In this document: piece after piece, positions 21,432 to 29,069 of the stretch
How the letters are laid out: every line of letters starts with the position of its first letter
Numbering within the stretch: position 1 is the first letter of the stretch
NCBI RefSeq assembly: GCF_006094395.1
Contig: NZ_CP035291.1
Coordinates: 1,984,001-2,048,000, forward strand
Source: Staphylococcus haemolyticus
Lineage (GTDB): Bacteria; Bacillota; Bacilli; Staphylococcales; Staphylococcaceae
Direction: 5' to 3'
DNA length: 64,000 nucleotides
Program-made: the position numbers and the translations under genes
Notes under the pieces: generated by a model
Seen by the model: the letters and a program-made list of their open reading frames with translations, nothing else
Database searches by the model: none
Told to the model about the DNA's origin: nothing

Positions 21432-22013
21432 GTGAAATATTCAATTTCTCCATTTATAAAAATATTCTTTGTTACACTGATAATTCTTATAACTTTTCCA
21501 ACACACTTATTAGCTTATACGAGTAACTCTAATGCACTTTCACCAACTGAAGATGATTTTGATTTACAACCAGGTGATATTATACTCACTAAGGGCCCAG
21601 TTTTATTTGGTTTCTTTGGTCATTCTAGTATCGCACTTGATCACGATACCGTTTTACAAATAGAAGGCCCTGGGGACAAACCCATTACAGAGTCATTCCA
21701 TTCTTTCAAACAACGATTTGGTGAAGGCAAAGATGATTGGATTAAAATCTACCGTTGTTCTATGCCTGGAGCTGGAGAGAGAGCCGCTAAATGGGCTGAA
21801 GAACACTATAAAGATACAGATAAGACATATCTAGTCACTTTAAATCTTAAAAGTGAAAGATTTACATACTGTACTAAGATTATTTATCAAGCTTATAAAT
21901 ATGGCGTAAGTAAAAATTCAATTAACGAACATGGCTTACTCATCATTTCTCCATACGCGCTTGTAGATAATTTCACGAAAGATTATCAACTCAAATTAGT
22001 TAAACAATACTAA
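21432..22013 (+). CDS. YiiX-like permuted NlpC/P60 papain-fold protein, secreted
   Basis: This 193-residue protein has a signal peptide or N-terminal anchor (residues about 8-28). The fold opens with DFDLQPGDIILTKGP, has the catalytic-type His in FGHSSIALD and the Cys in RFTYCTKIIYQAYK: His before Cys, the permuted order of the YaeF/YiiX (C92-like) group. These cleave amide or ester bonds, but the substrate is unknown. GTG start, with AAGGAG 7 nt upstream. Confidence 0.82.
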   Translation: MKYSISPFIKIFFVTLIILITFPTHLLAYTSNSNALSPTEDDFDLQPGDIILTKGPVLFGFFGHSSIALDHDTVLQIEGPGDKPITESFHSFKQRFGEGKDDWIKIYRCSMPGAGERAAKWAEEHYKDTDKTYLVTLNLKSERFTYCTKIIYQAYKYGVSKNSINEHGLLIISPYALVDNFTKDYQLKLVKQY

Positions 22014-22024
22014 ATATCTATAGT

Positions 22025-22057
22025 AAAAAGAGTAGCTTTGAAATAGCTACTCTTTTT
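22025..22057. terminator. Bidirectional terminator
   Basis: AAAAAGAGTAGCT pairs with AGCTACTCTTTTTT between two converging genes. Confidence 0.88.
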
Positions 22058-22060
22058 TAG

Positions 22061-22297
22061 TTAGACAGTTTCCTTGAAATAATTTATGAAATGCTCATTT
22101 TCTTCTAATAAATCAATATAAGAAATAGAGCTAAACGGGATAATACGTGTACAATTTTTTAAAGGATAGATGATAATTTCATTTTCATAATCTAGATGAA
22201 TATCATTTTCTAACACCATTTTTTTAGAACCCACTACAATCGCAATTGCTTTAAAATCATTATTATCAAAGTACTTTTTTAATAATTTTTTATCCAT
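22061..22297 (-). CDS. Hypothetical protein (78 aa)
   Basis: The product opens MDKKLLKKYFDNNDFKAIAI and contains a beta-rich middle (KKMVLENDIHLDYENEIIIY). One Cys. No signal or membrane segment. It looks like a small single-domain cytosolic protein; I do not recognise it. Weak ribosome binding site (GATGTGAGATAAC). Shares the bidirectional terminator with the YiiX-like gene. Confidence 0.65.
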   Translation of the reverse strand: MDKKLLKKYFDNNDFKAIAIVVGSKKMVLENDIHLDYENEIIIYPLKNCTRIIPFSSISYIDLLEENEHFINYFKETV

Positions 22298-22466
22298 GTT
22301 ATCTCACATCCTATTCACTTCATATTTACCATTATTTTGTAAAATAACAATGAAATTAGCGTATAATTTATGTAAATATATCTTTTAAAATATTTTCAAA
22401 AATTCAAAACATTTACTAGTCATTTCATTATAAAATAATATTATATTAAATTTAGGAGTGACTATA

Positions 22467-23213
22467 TTGAAAAAAGTTTTATTTACATTATTATTAGGTC
22501 TTTTTATATTAACTGGTTGTAGTTTTTCGAATGAAGATAAGGAAGAAGATCATTCTAAATCTAAATCTTCCTCACAGAATAAAAAAGAGAATGATGATAC
22601 TAAAAAGAAAAATGATCAACATTCTGATTCTAAGTCATCAAAAAATGATACAGAAAGCGATGATGAATCTACTGATCAAAGCAATGAAGACAGTTCTTCC
22701 AGCGAACAGCAATCTACTTCTAACTCGTCTTCTCAGAATGCAAAGCAAATCGATATTCACAATATAACAGACCGCGCCACATTAGAAGCAGTTATTAACA
22801 GCAACAATTACTCTGAAATAGATAAAATTGCTGCATATAATAGTGCAGTTGCAAATGGTGTTATTCCACAAGGTAATGTAATGGAAGGCCCTGCAAGTGA
22901 AGCTTATGCAAGTTCACTACGCGTGGAAAGTGGTCAAGAAAAACCTGTTTATGATCAGTCTAACCAGTCTTCAGAAGAAGAAAACATAGACGATCCAAAT
23001 GCAGAAATCAACGCTGCAACTAATGAGGATGAATACGTAGATGCTTTGAGAAAAAAATATAACGGCGGTTTATCTTCTGGAGAGATTCAAACTAAGCATG
23101 CAATTGAACAAGGTTATTATGATGGTGATGATGCTGAAGAAGTTTATCAAACAATACAACAACGAGAACAAGATATAGCTAACGGTAAATACGATAAATA
23201 TAAGAATAATTAA
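22467..23213 (+). CDS. Lipoprotein with a Ser/Asp/Lys-rich spacer
   Basis: TTG start at 22467 behind AGGAGTG, then KKVLFTLLLGLF and the lipobox LTGC (Cys at residue 18). Residues about 20-90 are a low-complexity Ser/Asp/Lys/Glu spacer that could cross the wall. The C-terminal part (HNITDRATLEAVINSNNYSE ... YNGGLSSGEIQTKHAIEQGY) is folded-looking, with three short related repeats of helix character. Function unknown. Followed by a shared terminator at 23229. Confidence 0.85.
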   Translation: MKKVLFTLLLGLFILTGCSFSNEDKEEDHSKSKSSSQNKKENDDTKKKNDQHSDSKSSKNDTESDDESTDQSNEDSSSSEQQSTSNSSSQNAKQIDIHNITDRATLEAVINSNNYSEIDKIAAYNSAVANGVIPQGNVMEGPASEAYASSLRVESGQEKPVYDQSNQSSEEENIDDPNAEINAATNEDEYVDALRKKYNGGLSSGEIQTKHAIEQGYYDGDDAEEVYQTIQQREQDIANGKYDKYKNN

Positions 23214-23228
23214 TAAAGTTCATGGACT

Positions 23229-23284
23229 TAGAGAGAGGCAAGCTATCACATGTTAAATATATGATGTGACTATGCCTCTCTCTA
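23229..23284. terminator. Bidirectional terminator
   Basis: AGAGAGAGGCA pairs with TGCCTCTCTCT around an inner TCACAT/ATGTGA stem, between converging genes. Confidence 0.8.
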
Positions 23285-23896
23285 TTTTACTTCTTTTCTC
23301 ATTTGATATAGATAGTACGGTTTCTTATTAATTTCTCCAACAATTTCAAATCCCATTTTTTGATATAGTTTCAATGCTGCATCATTATCTTGTACTACTG
23401 TTAAAGAAAGTTTACTGAAGCCTGATTCTTTAGCTTTTTGTTCAGCAAAATTTAATAATTGTTGCCCTACTCCTTTTCCCCTTGCATTAGGCATAGTCGC
23501 TAGCATACTAATATGGTATTCATCTTCATTACCCTCGTCCATCGTTACAAGTGAATAAAAGGACTTCGGATGTGAAATGATTGATAAGAAAGGTTTCAAC
23601 TTATTCATTGAAATTATTTGAAGTACTGTTGGCGTCATCGCTCTATCAATCTTTTTTAAAGGATTGCACGTTATAGCCCCAAGCACTTGATTATCTTCAA
23701 GAGCTACAAATGACATATCATGACTAAAGCGATTCGCACGATTTTTCCAAAGTTGTTGTAAGTCATCAATAATTTCATTATCACTTGACTTACCTAATAT
23801 AATTTTAGCCATGTCATCTATTGCCGAGTAAATTAACTGACCCCCTTCATTATGGTGAGGCTTCGCTGATTGAATTGTTATTTTCGTCACTTTCAT
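23282..23896 (-). CDS. GNAT-family N-acetyltransferase
   Basis: This 204-residue protein has a clear motif A, ISMLATMPNARGKGVGQQLL (acetyl-CoA pyrophosphate loop), and motif B LSLTVVQDNDAALKLYQKMG, followed by the terminal YYLYQMRKE. The N-terminal 100 residues are less conserved and likely bind the substrate, which I cannot name. Start ATG 23896 follows AAGGAGG. Last 3 bp abut the shared terminator. Confidence 0.9.
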   Translation of the reverse strand: MKVTKITIQSAKPHHNEGGQLIYSAIDDMAKIILGKSSDNEIIDDLQQLWKNRANRFSHDMSFVALEDNQVLGAITCNPLKKIDRAMTPTVLQIISMNKLKPFLSIISHPKSFYSLVTMDEGNEDEYHISMLATMPNARGKGVGQQLLNFAEQKAKESGFSKLSLTVVQDNDAALKLYQKMGFEIVGEINKKPYYLYQMRKEVK

Positions 23897-24026
23897 TCCT
23901 CCTTATTTCAATTATTTACTTATTTTTCTAAATTAAACAATATTTGAGCTTATCAGTAATATAATTTATAATATAAAAGTTAAATTACACATTTTTATTA
24001 TTACAATCAATATAAAGGAAGGTCAT

Positions 24027-24773
24027 ATGAGAAAAAGAAAAAACTGGTATTCTAAATTATATTATATTTTTATTTCTGTCATAATTATTACTATTATAGT
24101 TATTGCATTTATACTTTATAAAACGCGTGAAGATAAACAAAATCGTTCATTAGATTATTATTCAAATTTCGAAGAGCTAAAAGAAAACACAACAGAAGGT
24201 AAAGATTGGCGTATTAAAACGAAAAATCGTAAAGATAATCACATTCTTGTCACAGCTATACATGGCGGAGGTATTGAACCAGGTACAACTGAACTTGCAC
24301 GTCGTGTAGCCAATATAGGTGAATATGATTTTTACACATTCGAAGGATTAATGCCAAAGCATAACGAACGCTTGCATATCACCTCAACTGTGTTTGATGA
24401 ACCGACGCTATTAAAAATGTTAGACCACTCAGATGAGACAATATCCATTCATGGCTATTCTGGTGAAGACCCTATTGTTTACGTTGGTGGTAAGGATAAA
24501 AAATTAGCGAAATCTATCACAAAATCATTAAAAAATAAAGGATTCACCGTTCAAAAGAGTCCTAAAGGTATTGAAGCAACATCTTCATCTAACATTATTA
24601 ATAGAAGTGATAATGATTCGGGCGTTCAACTTGAATTAACTACTGGTCAAAGAGCATTATTCTTTAAGGATAAACAATTAGATCAAAATATAAGAAAGAA
24701 CCCTGACAATTACACACATACATTTTACAAATTCGCTAAAGCAGTTAATAAAGGCATTGAAGATGCACAGTAG
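24027..24773 (+). CDS. Membrane-anchored poly-gamma-glutamate hydrolase family protein
   Basis: The N-terminus has basic residues then a transmembrane helix (about 12-32). The rest is extracellular and matches the family formerly called phage-related replication protein: VTAIHGGGIEPGTTELARR (zinc His/Glu), DETISIHGYSGE and GVQLELTTGQRALFF. Relatives hydrolyse poly-gamma-glutamate zinc-dependently. S. epidermidis makes that polymer, so the substrate is plausible but inferred. AAGGAAGG precedes the ATG. Confidence 0.85.
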   Translation: MRKRKNWYSKLYYIFISVIIITIIVIAFILYKTREDKQNRSLDYYSNFEELKENTTEGKDWRIKTKNRKDNHILVTAIHGGGIEPGTTELARRVANIGEYDFYTFEGLMPKHNERLHITSTVFDEPTLLKMLDHSDETISIHGYSGEDPIVYVGGKDKKLAKSITKSLKNKGFTVQKSPKGIEATSSSNIINRSDNDSGVQLELTTGQRALFFKDKQLDQNIRKNPDNYTHTFYKFAKAVNKGIEDAQ

Positions 24774-24848
24774 TTTATTAACCCCTACGCTACGTTTTCA
24801 ATCATATTTAATTTGGGTATAACGTACTATAGTGAGGGGGAACATGTC

Positions 24849-25136
24849 ATGTTAGATTCATTAACTCAAGAACAAAAATATACGATAGCTAAATTTTATA
24901 AATTATACATGGAACGTTCTAATGAAGGGCAATCTGAAAGTGAAGCGAATTATTTTGGAGATAGTATAAAAGCACAAGATGATTATTTCTGTGATCGTGA
25001 ATACGATGATTTTTTAGAGAATTGTAAAGTTCTAATCGATCATGGTTATCTTGAAGGACAACTTACAGCAGATAGAATTGATGACATTACCGTTACTAAC
25101 AAAGCTTTTACCGAAATAGAGCAAAGTTTTAAATAG
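24849..25136 (+). CDS. Hypothetical acidic protein (95 aa)
   Basis: It opens MLDSLTQEQKYTIAKFYKLY and is rich in Asp/Glu/Tyr with a DRIDDITVTNKAFTEIEQSF tail. No membrane segment. GAGGGGGAAC places the start at ATG 24849; the frame is open further upstream but without a ribosome binding site. Helical, possibly winged-helix-like, but I cannot name the family. It ends just before a large intergenic repeat. Confidence 0.7.
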   Translation: MLDSLTQEQKYTIAKFYKLYMERSNEGQSESEANYFGDSIKAQDDYFCDREYDDFLENCKVLIDHGYLEGQLTADRIDDITVTNKAFTEIEQSFK

Positions 25137-25148
25137 TTAAACTGCTGT

Positions 25149-25362
25149 GCCTAGGACATAAGTGAAATAATGATGCGAATTTTCAAATTCGTAGTAGCTG
25201 ACTGAACTGAAAAGGTGCTTAAAATCAAGCTTTTTCAGTTGTAGTCATCCTTGCGAGTGAGGCCCAAGCAAAGAGAATTTCATTAAGAAATTCTACAAGC
25301 AAAGCAAGTTGGGAGGGGGACGATGAATTTAAAAAAATTCTATCCTACTCCCAGTTTTATTT
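25149..25362 (+). repeat. STAR-type intergenic repeat, copy A
   Basis: It starts CCTAGGACATAA, contains CTGAACTGAAAAG/CTTTTTCAGTT and CAAATTCGTAGTAGCTGACT, a degenerate STAR core GAGGCCCAAGCAAAGAG, the stem ATTTC..GAAATTCTACAAGC, and ends near CCTACTCCCAG. It matches the reverse complement of the copies at 45960 and 27160. Non-coding. Confidence 0.8.
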
Positions 25363-25381
25363 TTACGAAAAAGGTGAATAT

Positions 25382-25606
25382 ATGACTAACTGGAAAATAA
25401 ATAATCAATCACAAAGACATTTGATGATTCAAGAACATGCGAATGAAATATCTATTGTTGAACCTTATCATAATGGATCTTTCAAAATATTAGCTGAAAT
25501 TAACTTAAATCAAACATCAAACGAAGCACAACTTAACGATGAAAACTTATATGTATCTGTAAGTAAAGAGCATAAAGAGATTAACATTTTCGATAAGGTG
25601 AAATAG
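25382..25606 (+). CDS. Hypothetical protein (74 aa)
   Basis: It opens MTNWKINNQSQRHLMIQEHA and ends VSKEHKEINIFDKVK. The pattern suggests a small beta-sheet protein without Cys, signal or membrane segment. AAAAAGGTG lies before the ATG. It begins directly after repeat copy A, which may carry or insulate its promoter. Family not recognised. Confidence 0.65.
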   Translation: MTNWKINNQSQRHLMIQEHANEISIVEPYHNGSFKILAEINLNQTSNEAQLNDENLYVSVSKEHKEINIFDKVK

Positions 25607-25733
25607 CTTGATTAATTATACGTTTACACTACTGTTTTTAAATAGTAATTAGATGTTAACTACAAGGTAATATGTATTATATTATATGTGTAGTACAATA
25701 CAATTAATGATGTAAATTTAATGGAGGTAGCGT

Positions 25734-26465
25734 ATGGAGAAACTGTTGTTCTATACAGGCACGGTATTACTAATTATTGCGATTATATTAATCTTGTTCG
25801 CTATTGTGGCAGTATTTAAAAATAAGAATTATTTTAAATATTTTGCGATGGCTATTACGATTATTCTACTAAGTATACTTGCTTTAGGCATTCATAAAAT
25901 GATTGAAAGTAATAATCCATCTAAAAATCAAGCAACTCAATCTAAAGATAAGCAATCTAAAGAGGATAAATCATCTAAAGATAAAAAGAAAAAAGACAAA
26001 AAAAATGACGACAAAGATGATAATAATGTTACTCAAGAAGAACAAAATCGTTCTGAAGAAACATCAACTAATGAAGAATTAAATACTCAAGAACAACAAA
26101 GCTCACAACAAGAGCAACCAACAACTGAAGAATCAAATAACGAAGCACCTTCTACTCAACAAGATACTACACAGGATAATACTGTAAACAATCAAAATAA
26201 TACTTCTTCTAATAATAATCAAAATGCGAATCAAGCAAACGACACAAATCAAAACTATAATCAAAGTAATAGAAATAGTAATAACAATGGTGATAATAGC
26301 GGTTCAAACGGAAATGTTTCTACAGAGGATAGTTCAAGTACTGAGAATCAGTCTAATGAAAATCAAACACAGACATATTCAGAAAATAGCTCCGCTGAAC
26401 AATCTGAAAATGGCGAAGCAATAACTGAGACTAATACAGATGAATCAAATAATAGTGCAAACTAA
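25734..26465 (+). CDS. Membrane protein with Lys/Asp linker and Asn/Gln/Ser-rich tail
   Basis: Two transmembrane helices (about 4-28 and 36-54) are followed by a Lys/Asp-rich charged stretch (about 64-100) and then about 140 residues of Asn/Gln/Ser/Thr/Glu low complexity. No folded domain is visible after the membrane part. Its layout resembles the gene at 42470, though that has one helix. Probable extracellular disordered tail; function unknown. ATGGAGGTAGCGT precedes the ATG. Confidence 0.8.
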   Translation: MEKLLFYTGTVLLIIAIILILFAIVAVFKNKNYFKYFAMAITIILLSILALGIHKMIESNNPSKNQATQSKDKQSKEDKSSKDKKKKDKKNDDKDDNNVTQEEQNRSEETSTNEELNTQEQQSSQQEQPTTEESNNEAPSTQQDTTQDNTVNNQNNTSSNNNQNANQANDTNQNYNQSNRNSNNNGDNSGSNGNVSTEDSSSTENQSNENQTQTYSENSSAEQSENGEAITETNTDESNNSAN

Positions 26466-26507
26466 TTAGTGTAATCAATATATAAACTAATTAATTCAAT
26501 TACTTTT

Positions 26508-26547
26508 ACCGGGATAATCAACTTTTCGACTTATCCCGGTATTTTTT
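26508..26547 (+). terminator. Terminator of the low-complexity membrane protein gene
   Basis: ACCGGGATAA pairs perfectly with TTATCCCGGT, then ATTTTTT. Confidence 0.92.
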
Positions 26548-26663
26548 AATTTAAATTATCAAATATTATTAACTGTTGAATTTTTAGAAAAGTGTGACAT
26601 ACTTATAGTAATAATATTTATATCAATTAGATATTAAATATAATTAAATAAAGGGTGACACTT

Positions 26664-26840
26664 ATGAAGAAAGTAGCTTTTGTACTACTCTCAAGTTTTT
26701 TACTATTAGGGGCATGTGGTAACAATGATGATTCAGTAGATAATGTTAAAAAAAGTTCTCACAAAAAAGACAACCCTAAGGCTCATAAAGATAAAGGCGA
26801 ATCAGATCGTACAGATGGTAAAAAAATCAACGATAACTAA
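26664..26840 (+). CDS. Small lipoprotein (58 aa)
   Basis: The signal peptide MKKVAFVLLSSFLLLGAC has a lipobox LGAC (Cys 18). The mature 41 residues are Lys/Asp/Asn-rich and look disordered. ATG 26664 is preceded by AAGGGTG. Too short for a binding domain; it may be a surface tether or a source of a lipopeptide. Strong terminator follows. Confidence 0.82.
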   Translation: MKKVAFVLLSSFLLLGACGNNDDSVDNVKKSSHKKDNPKAHKDKGESDRTDGKKINDN

Positions 26841-26846
26841 TAGCAA

Positions 26847-26897
26847 AACAAGCATTTACATGTTTCTTTAATTGAAACGTAAATGCTTGTTTTTTTG
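26847..26897 (+). terminator. Terminator after the small lipoprotein
   Basis: AACAAGCATTTAC pairs with GTAAATGCTTGTT around a short inner stem (GTTTC/GAAAC), followed by a T run. Confidence 0.92.
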
Positions 26898-26934
26898 TTT
26901 TTACATATGCCTAAAACGATACGTTGACTTACTT

Positions 26935-27048
26935 TCAATTGTGATCTTTATCAAATAGTTTTCCGACATCTTTTAATAAATCTTTACTTCCTAGCCATGT
27001 TGAAAGAGATGACATCGTAAAACTAATCGCTTTCGTTAATAATTCCAT
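26935..27048 (-). CDS. 37-residue amphipathic peptide
   Basis: ATG 27048 lies behind a good AAAGGAG ribosome binding site and the frame ends at TGA 26935. The peptide starts MELLTKAISFTMSSL, continues STWLGSKDLLKD and ends FDKDHN. Hydrophobic residues recur every 3-4 positions (L4, I8, M12, L15, W18/L19, L24/L25, V28, L31/F32), so it can form an amphipathic helix. No signal peptide or Cys. A promoter-like TTACAT-17-TATATT lies upstream at about 27145-27110. It recalls phenol-soluble modulins in size, but I cannot match it to a named one. Confidence 0.6.
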   Translation of the reverse strand: MELLTKAISFTMSSLSTWLGSKDLLKDVGKLFDKDHN

Positions 27049-27159
27049 ATTACAACAGCTCCTTTACTAACGAGTTGTCTTAATTCATCATGCTGACTTT
27101 AGTCTGCTTACAATATATATACCACATCGAAATTGGATGTAACATCATTGAAGCGTGGT

Positions 27160-27392
27160 ACAGAATTTTAAATCCTTTGTAACCCCAGCTTTCTTTGCTT
27201 GTGGAATTTCTTTTCGAAATTCTCTTTGCTGGGGCCCCGAACCACAGCTTTCTTTGCTTGTGGAATTTCTTTTCGAAATTCTCTTTGCTGGGGCCCTGAC
27301 TGTACTGAGAAAAGCTTAATTTAAGTGTCTTATCAATTCAGTGAGCTACTGTAAATTTGCCAAATAGCATTATCATATTATTTATGTTCAAG
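27160..27392 (-). repeat. STAR-type intergenic repeat, copy C, with internal 59-bp tandem duplication
   Basis: The STAR-like unit CTTTGCTGGGGCCC occurs twice, with the whole surrounding 59-bp block (AGCTTTCTTTGCTTGTGG ... CTCTTTGCTGGGGCCC) repeated at 27187 and 27246. Flanks match copy B: CTGAGAAAAGCTTAATTTAA and a GACATAAA-like outer end near 27390. Unit-number variation is a known property of STAR elements. Confidence 0.82.
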
Positions 27393-27397
27393 AATCT

Positions 27398-27510
27398 TTA
27401 AAAAGCGTTAGAACCTTTCGTTCTAACGCTTCGTCTACATTTATTGAAATTTACATTTCAATTCCGATAATCAATGTATTTGTTTTAAAGTCCACGCACG
27501 ACCGTTGACT
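27398..27510 (-). ncRNA. sRNA-like module 1 of 3
   Basis: On the minus strand it begins GTCAACGGTCGTGCGTGGAC (27509-27490), a 20-nt hairpin with one A.G mismatch, then an A-rich block ending ACAAATACATTG. It ends in the terminator AAGCGTTAGAAC/GTTCTAACGCTT plus T run (27432-27400). It starts right after the T tract of module 2, so it may depend on read-through; TACACT inside that terminator is a possible -10. Confidence 0.6.
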
Positions 27511-27615
27511 AAAAAAAGTGTAAGTTAACCTTACGCTTTCTTCTAAGTTATTTAAAACTTATTCTTAGCTATGCAATGTATTTCGGTTTATAACGTCCAC
27601 ACATTGTCGTTGACA
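27511..27615 (-). ncRNA. sRNA-like module 2 of 3
   Basis: A promoter TTGATA-16-TATAAT on the minus strand places the start next to GTCAACGACAATGTGTGGAC (27614-27595). The hairpin closing pair is G.U instead of G-C, keeping the stem. The body has CGAAATACATTGCATAG. The terminator GCGTAAG/CTTACAC with seven T ends it at 27511. A short ORF from the ATG (MCGRYKPKYIA) exists only in this copy. Confidence 0.65.
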
Positions 27616-27715
27616 TTTATATTATAATATTTTTATTAAATATATCAAGGCTAATAAATGTAATATAATTTAGTTGTACTCATCCAATATATTTTGGATA
27701 TGACTATGTTGCTTA

Positions 27716-28732
27716 TCAAAAACGCTTAGTCCATGATTTAAATAGCTTGTTGTTCTGAAATTTCACATTATACATCGTGTATCTATTAATAGAATTTACG
27801 ATATCATTTACAATCTTTGTATTAACATGCGATCTTAATAATTCGTCTATCTCTATTTTACATTCATTATAAATTGTAGTGATATCAATCACATTTTGTA
27901 CGTCTAATAGTTTTGTTATTTTCACTCTGCATTCAGCAATTAACATCTTATCTGCCTTTTCTTTGGCCATAATTTTTCTTTTTTGACTATTACGTGCTTC
28001 AGCCTCTTTTAATAATTGCTGTCGTTTTAACTCTCGCTCTTTTCTTAATGCTTCTTGTTCTTTTTCTCTTTGAATACGTCTTTCTCGTTCTAGTTCTTCT
28101 AGATACGCAAGATATTTCTTTTTATGAAAATAATCAATCAAAGCAAAGACTTTCTGTTCGATGTTAGTGGGCAAAGCCATACTATACTTTTTAAAATCAT
28201 TAATTAATTCAATATTCTTTCTCGTAATAGGCTTTGATGAATTCGAATTAAAATCTTTCACATCTAACTCAGAGATCGTAGTCCACTCTTTATACATGTT
28301 TATAACTTTAAAATGATGCTCTGAATCATTCATTAATTTCTCATGATTTAAGAGTATATCATCCAACCAATCATCTAACAGAAATATATTCTTTCTAACC
28401 TGATATGCAATACGATTTGGAATGCCACTATGTTCTTTAAAATGTTCAATCCCAAGTTTCATAATTGTGTCTTTTGACTTTGATCGAAGTATATATTGAT
28501 ACTTTAATTCTTTTCCGCATTCACAATATAACGGCGTATCATTACAACACGTTCGGTAATTTTCATTTACTTTAAAGTCGATAAGTTCCCACTCTTCTGA
28601 ATAGCGATACATATCATTGATTAATATATTCTTTTTTCTGTATTTATAATACTTAAACAGTATTTCTCTTTGGTTATCAGTTAATTGACTGATTAAAGCA
28701 TGTCTATGTTTCTCGTTATTCACATATCTCAA
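27716..28732 (-). CDS. Unrecognised 338-residue protein with Cys cluster and coiled coil
   Basis: The N-terminal part has Cys 62, 63, 70 and 72 (RTCCNDTPLYCECGKELK) and a following LGIEHFKEHSGIP with two His, a plausible zinc site. Residues about 205-260 are a Glu/Arg/Lys-rich coiled coil (LEELERERRIQREKEQEA). The C-terminus is basic (SWTKRF). No catalytic motif is seen. It lies between sRNA-like modules 2 and 3 on the same strand. GAGGTGG precedes the ATG. A perfect palindrome CACATTAATGTG (28775-28786) sits in its leader. Confidence 0.8.
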   Translation of the reverse strand: MRYVNNEKHRHALISQLTDNQREILFKYYKYRKKNILINDMYRYSEEWELIDFKVNENYRTCCNDTPLYCECGKELKYQYILRSKSKDTIMKLGIEHFKEHSGIPNRIAYQVRKNIFLLDDWLDDILLNHEKLMNDSEHHFKVINMYKEWTTISELDVKDFNSNSSKPITRKNIELINDFKKYSMALPTNIEQKVFALIDYFHKKKYLAYLEELERERRIQREKEQEALRKERELKRQQLLKEAEARNSQKRKIMAKEKADKMLIAECRVKITKLLDVQNVIDITTIYNECKIEIDELLRSHVNTKIVNDIVNSINRYTMYNVKFQNNKLFKSWTKRF

Positions 28733-28814
28733 ATAACCACCTCTTCTACTTAAAAGGTTAACTTTAGTTCATTACACATTAATGTGATGGTTTGATTTTC
28801 TATGTTAGCATATG

Positions 28815-28956
28815 TAAAAAAGAGATATGACTAATCACTCATTAATCATATCTCTTTATCAACACTATGATATTCAATTATAATGCCTAGTCTCATAGCA
28901 GACGGCTACTACTGTACATGATTTTGTTTTTTAAAGTCCACGCATGGTCGTTGACT
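28815..28956 (-). ncRNA. sRNA-like module 3 of 3
   Basis: TATAAT lies 8 nt before GTCAACGACCATGCGTGGAC (28955-28936) on the minus strand. The body continues CTTTAAAAAACAAAATCATG and then diverges from the other modules. It ends in a long terminator, AAAGAGATATGA/TCATATCTCTTT, with a T run at 28821-28816. It lies between the tmRNA 3' end and the 338-codon gene. Confidence 0.65.
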
Positions 28957-29069
28957 TAATTATATTATAATATTTTTATATAATAAATAAAACATTTATA
29001 TGTATTAACCTAGAAACGTTTAAATACAAAACAAAAAACCTATAACCACAAGGGTTATAGGCTATATAG

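Noticed and set aside
27398..28956. The three repeats as a CRISPR array
   Set aside because: Spacing is irregular (about 105 and 1340 bp), only three copies exist, no cas genes are present, and the repeats are each joined to promoters and terminators.
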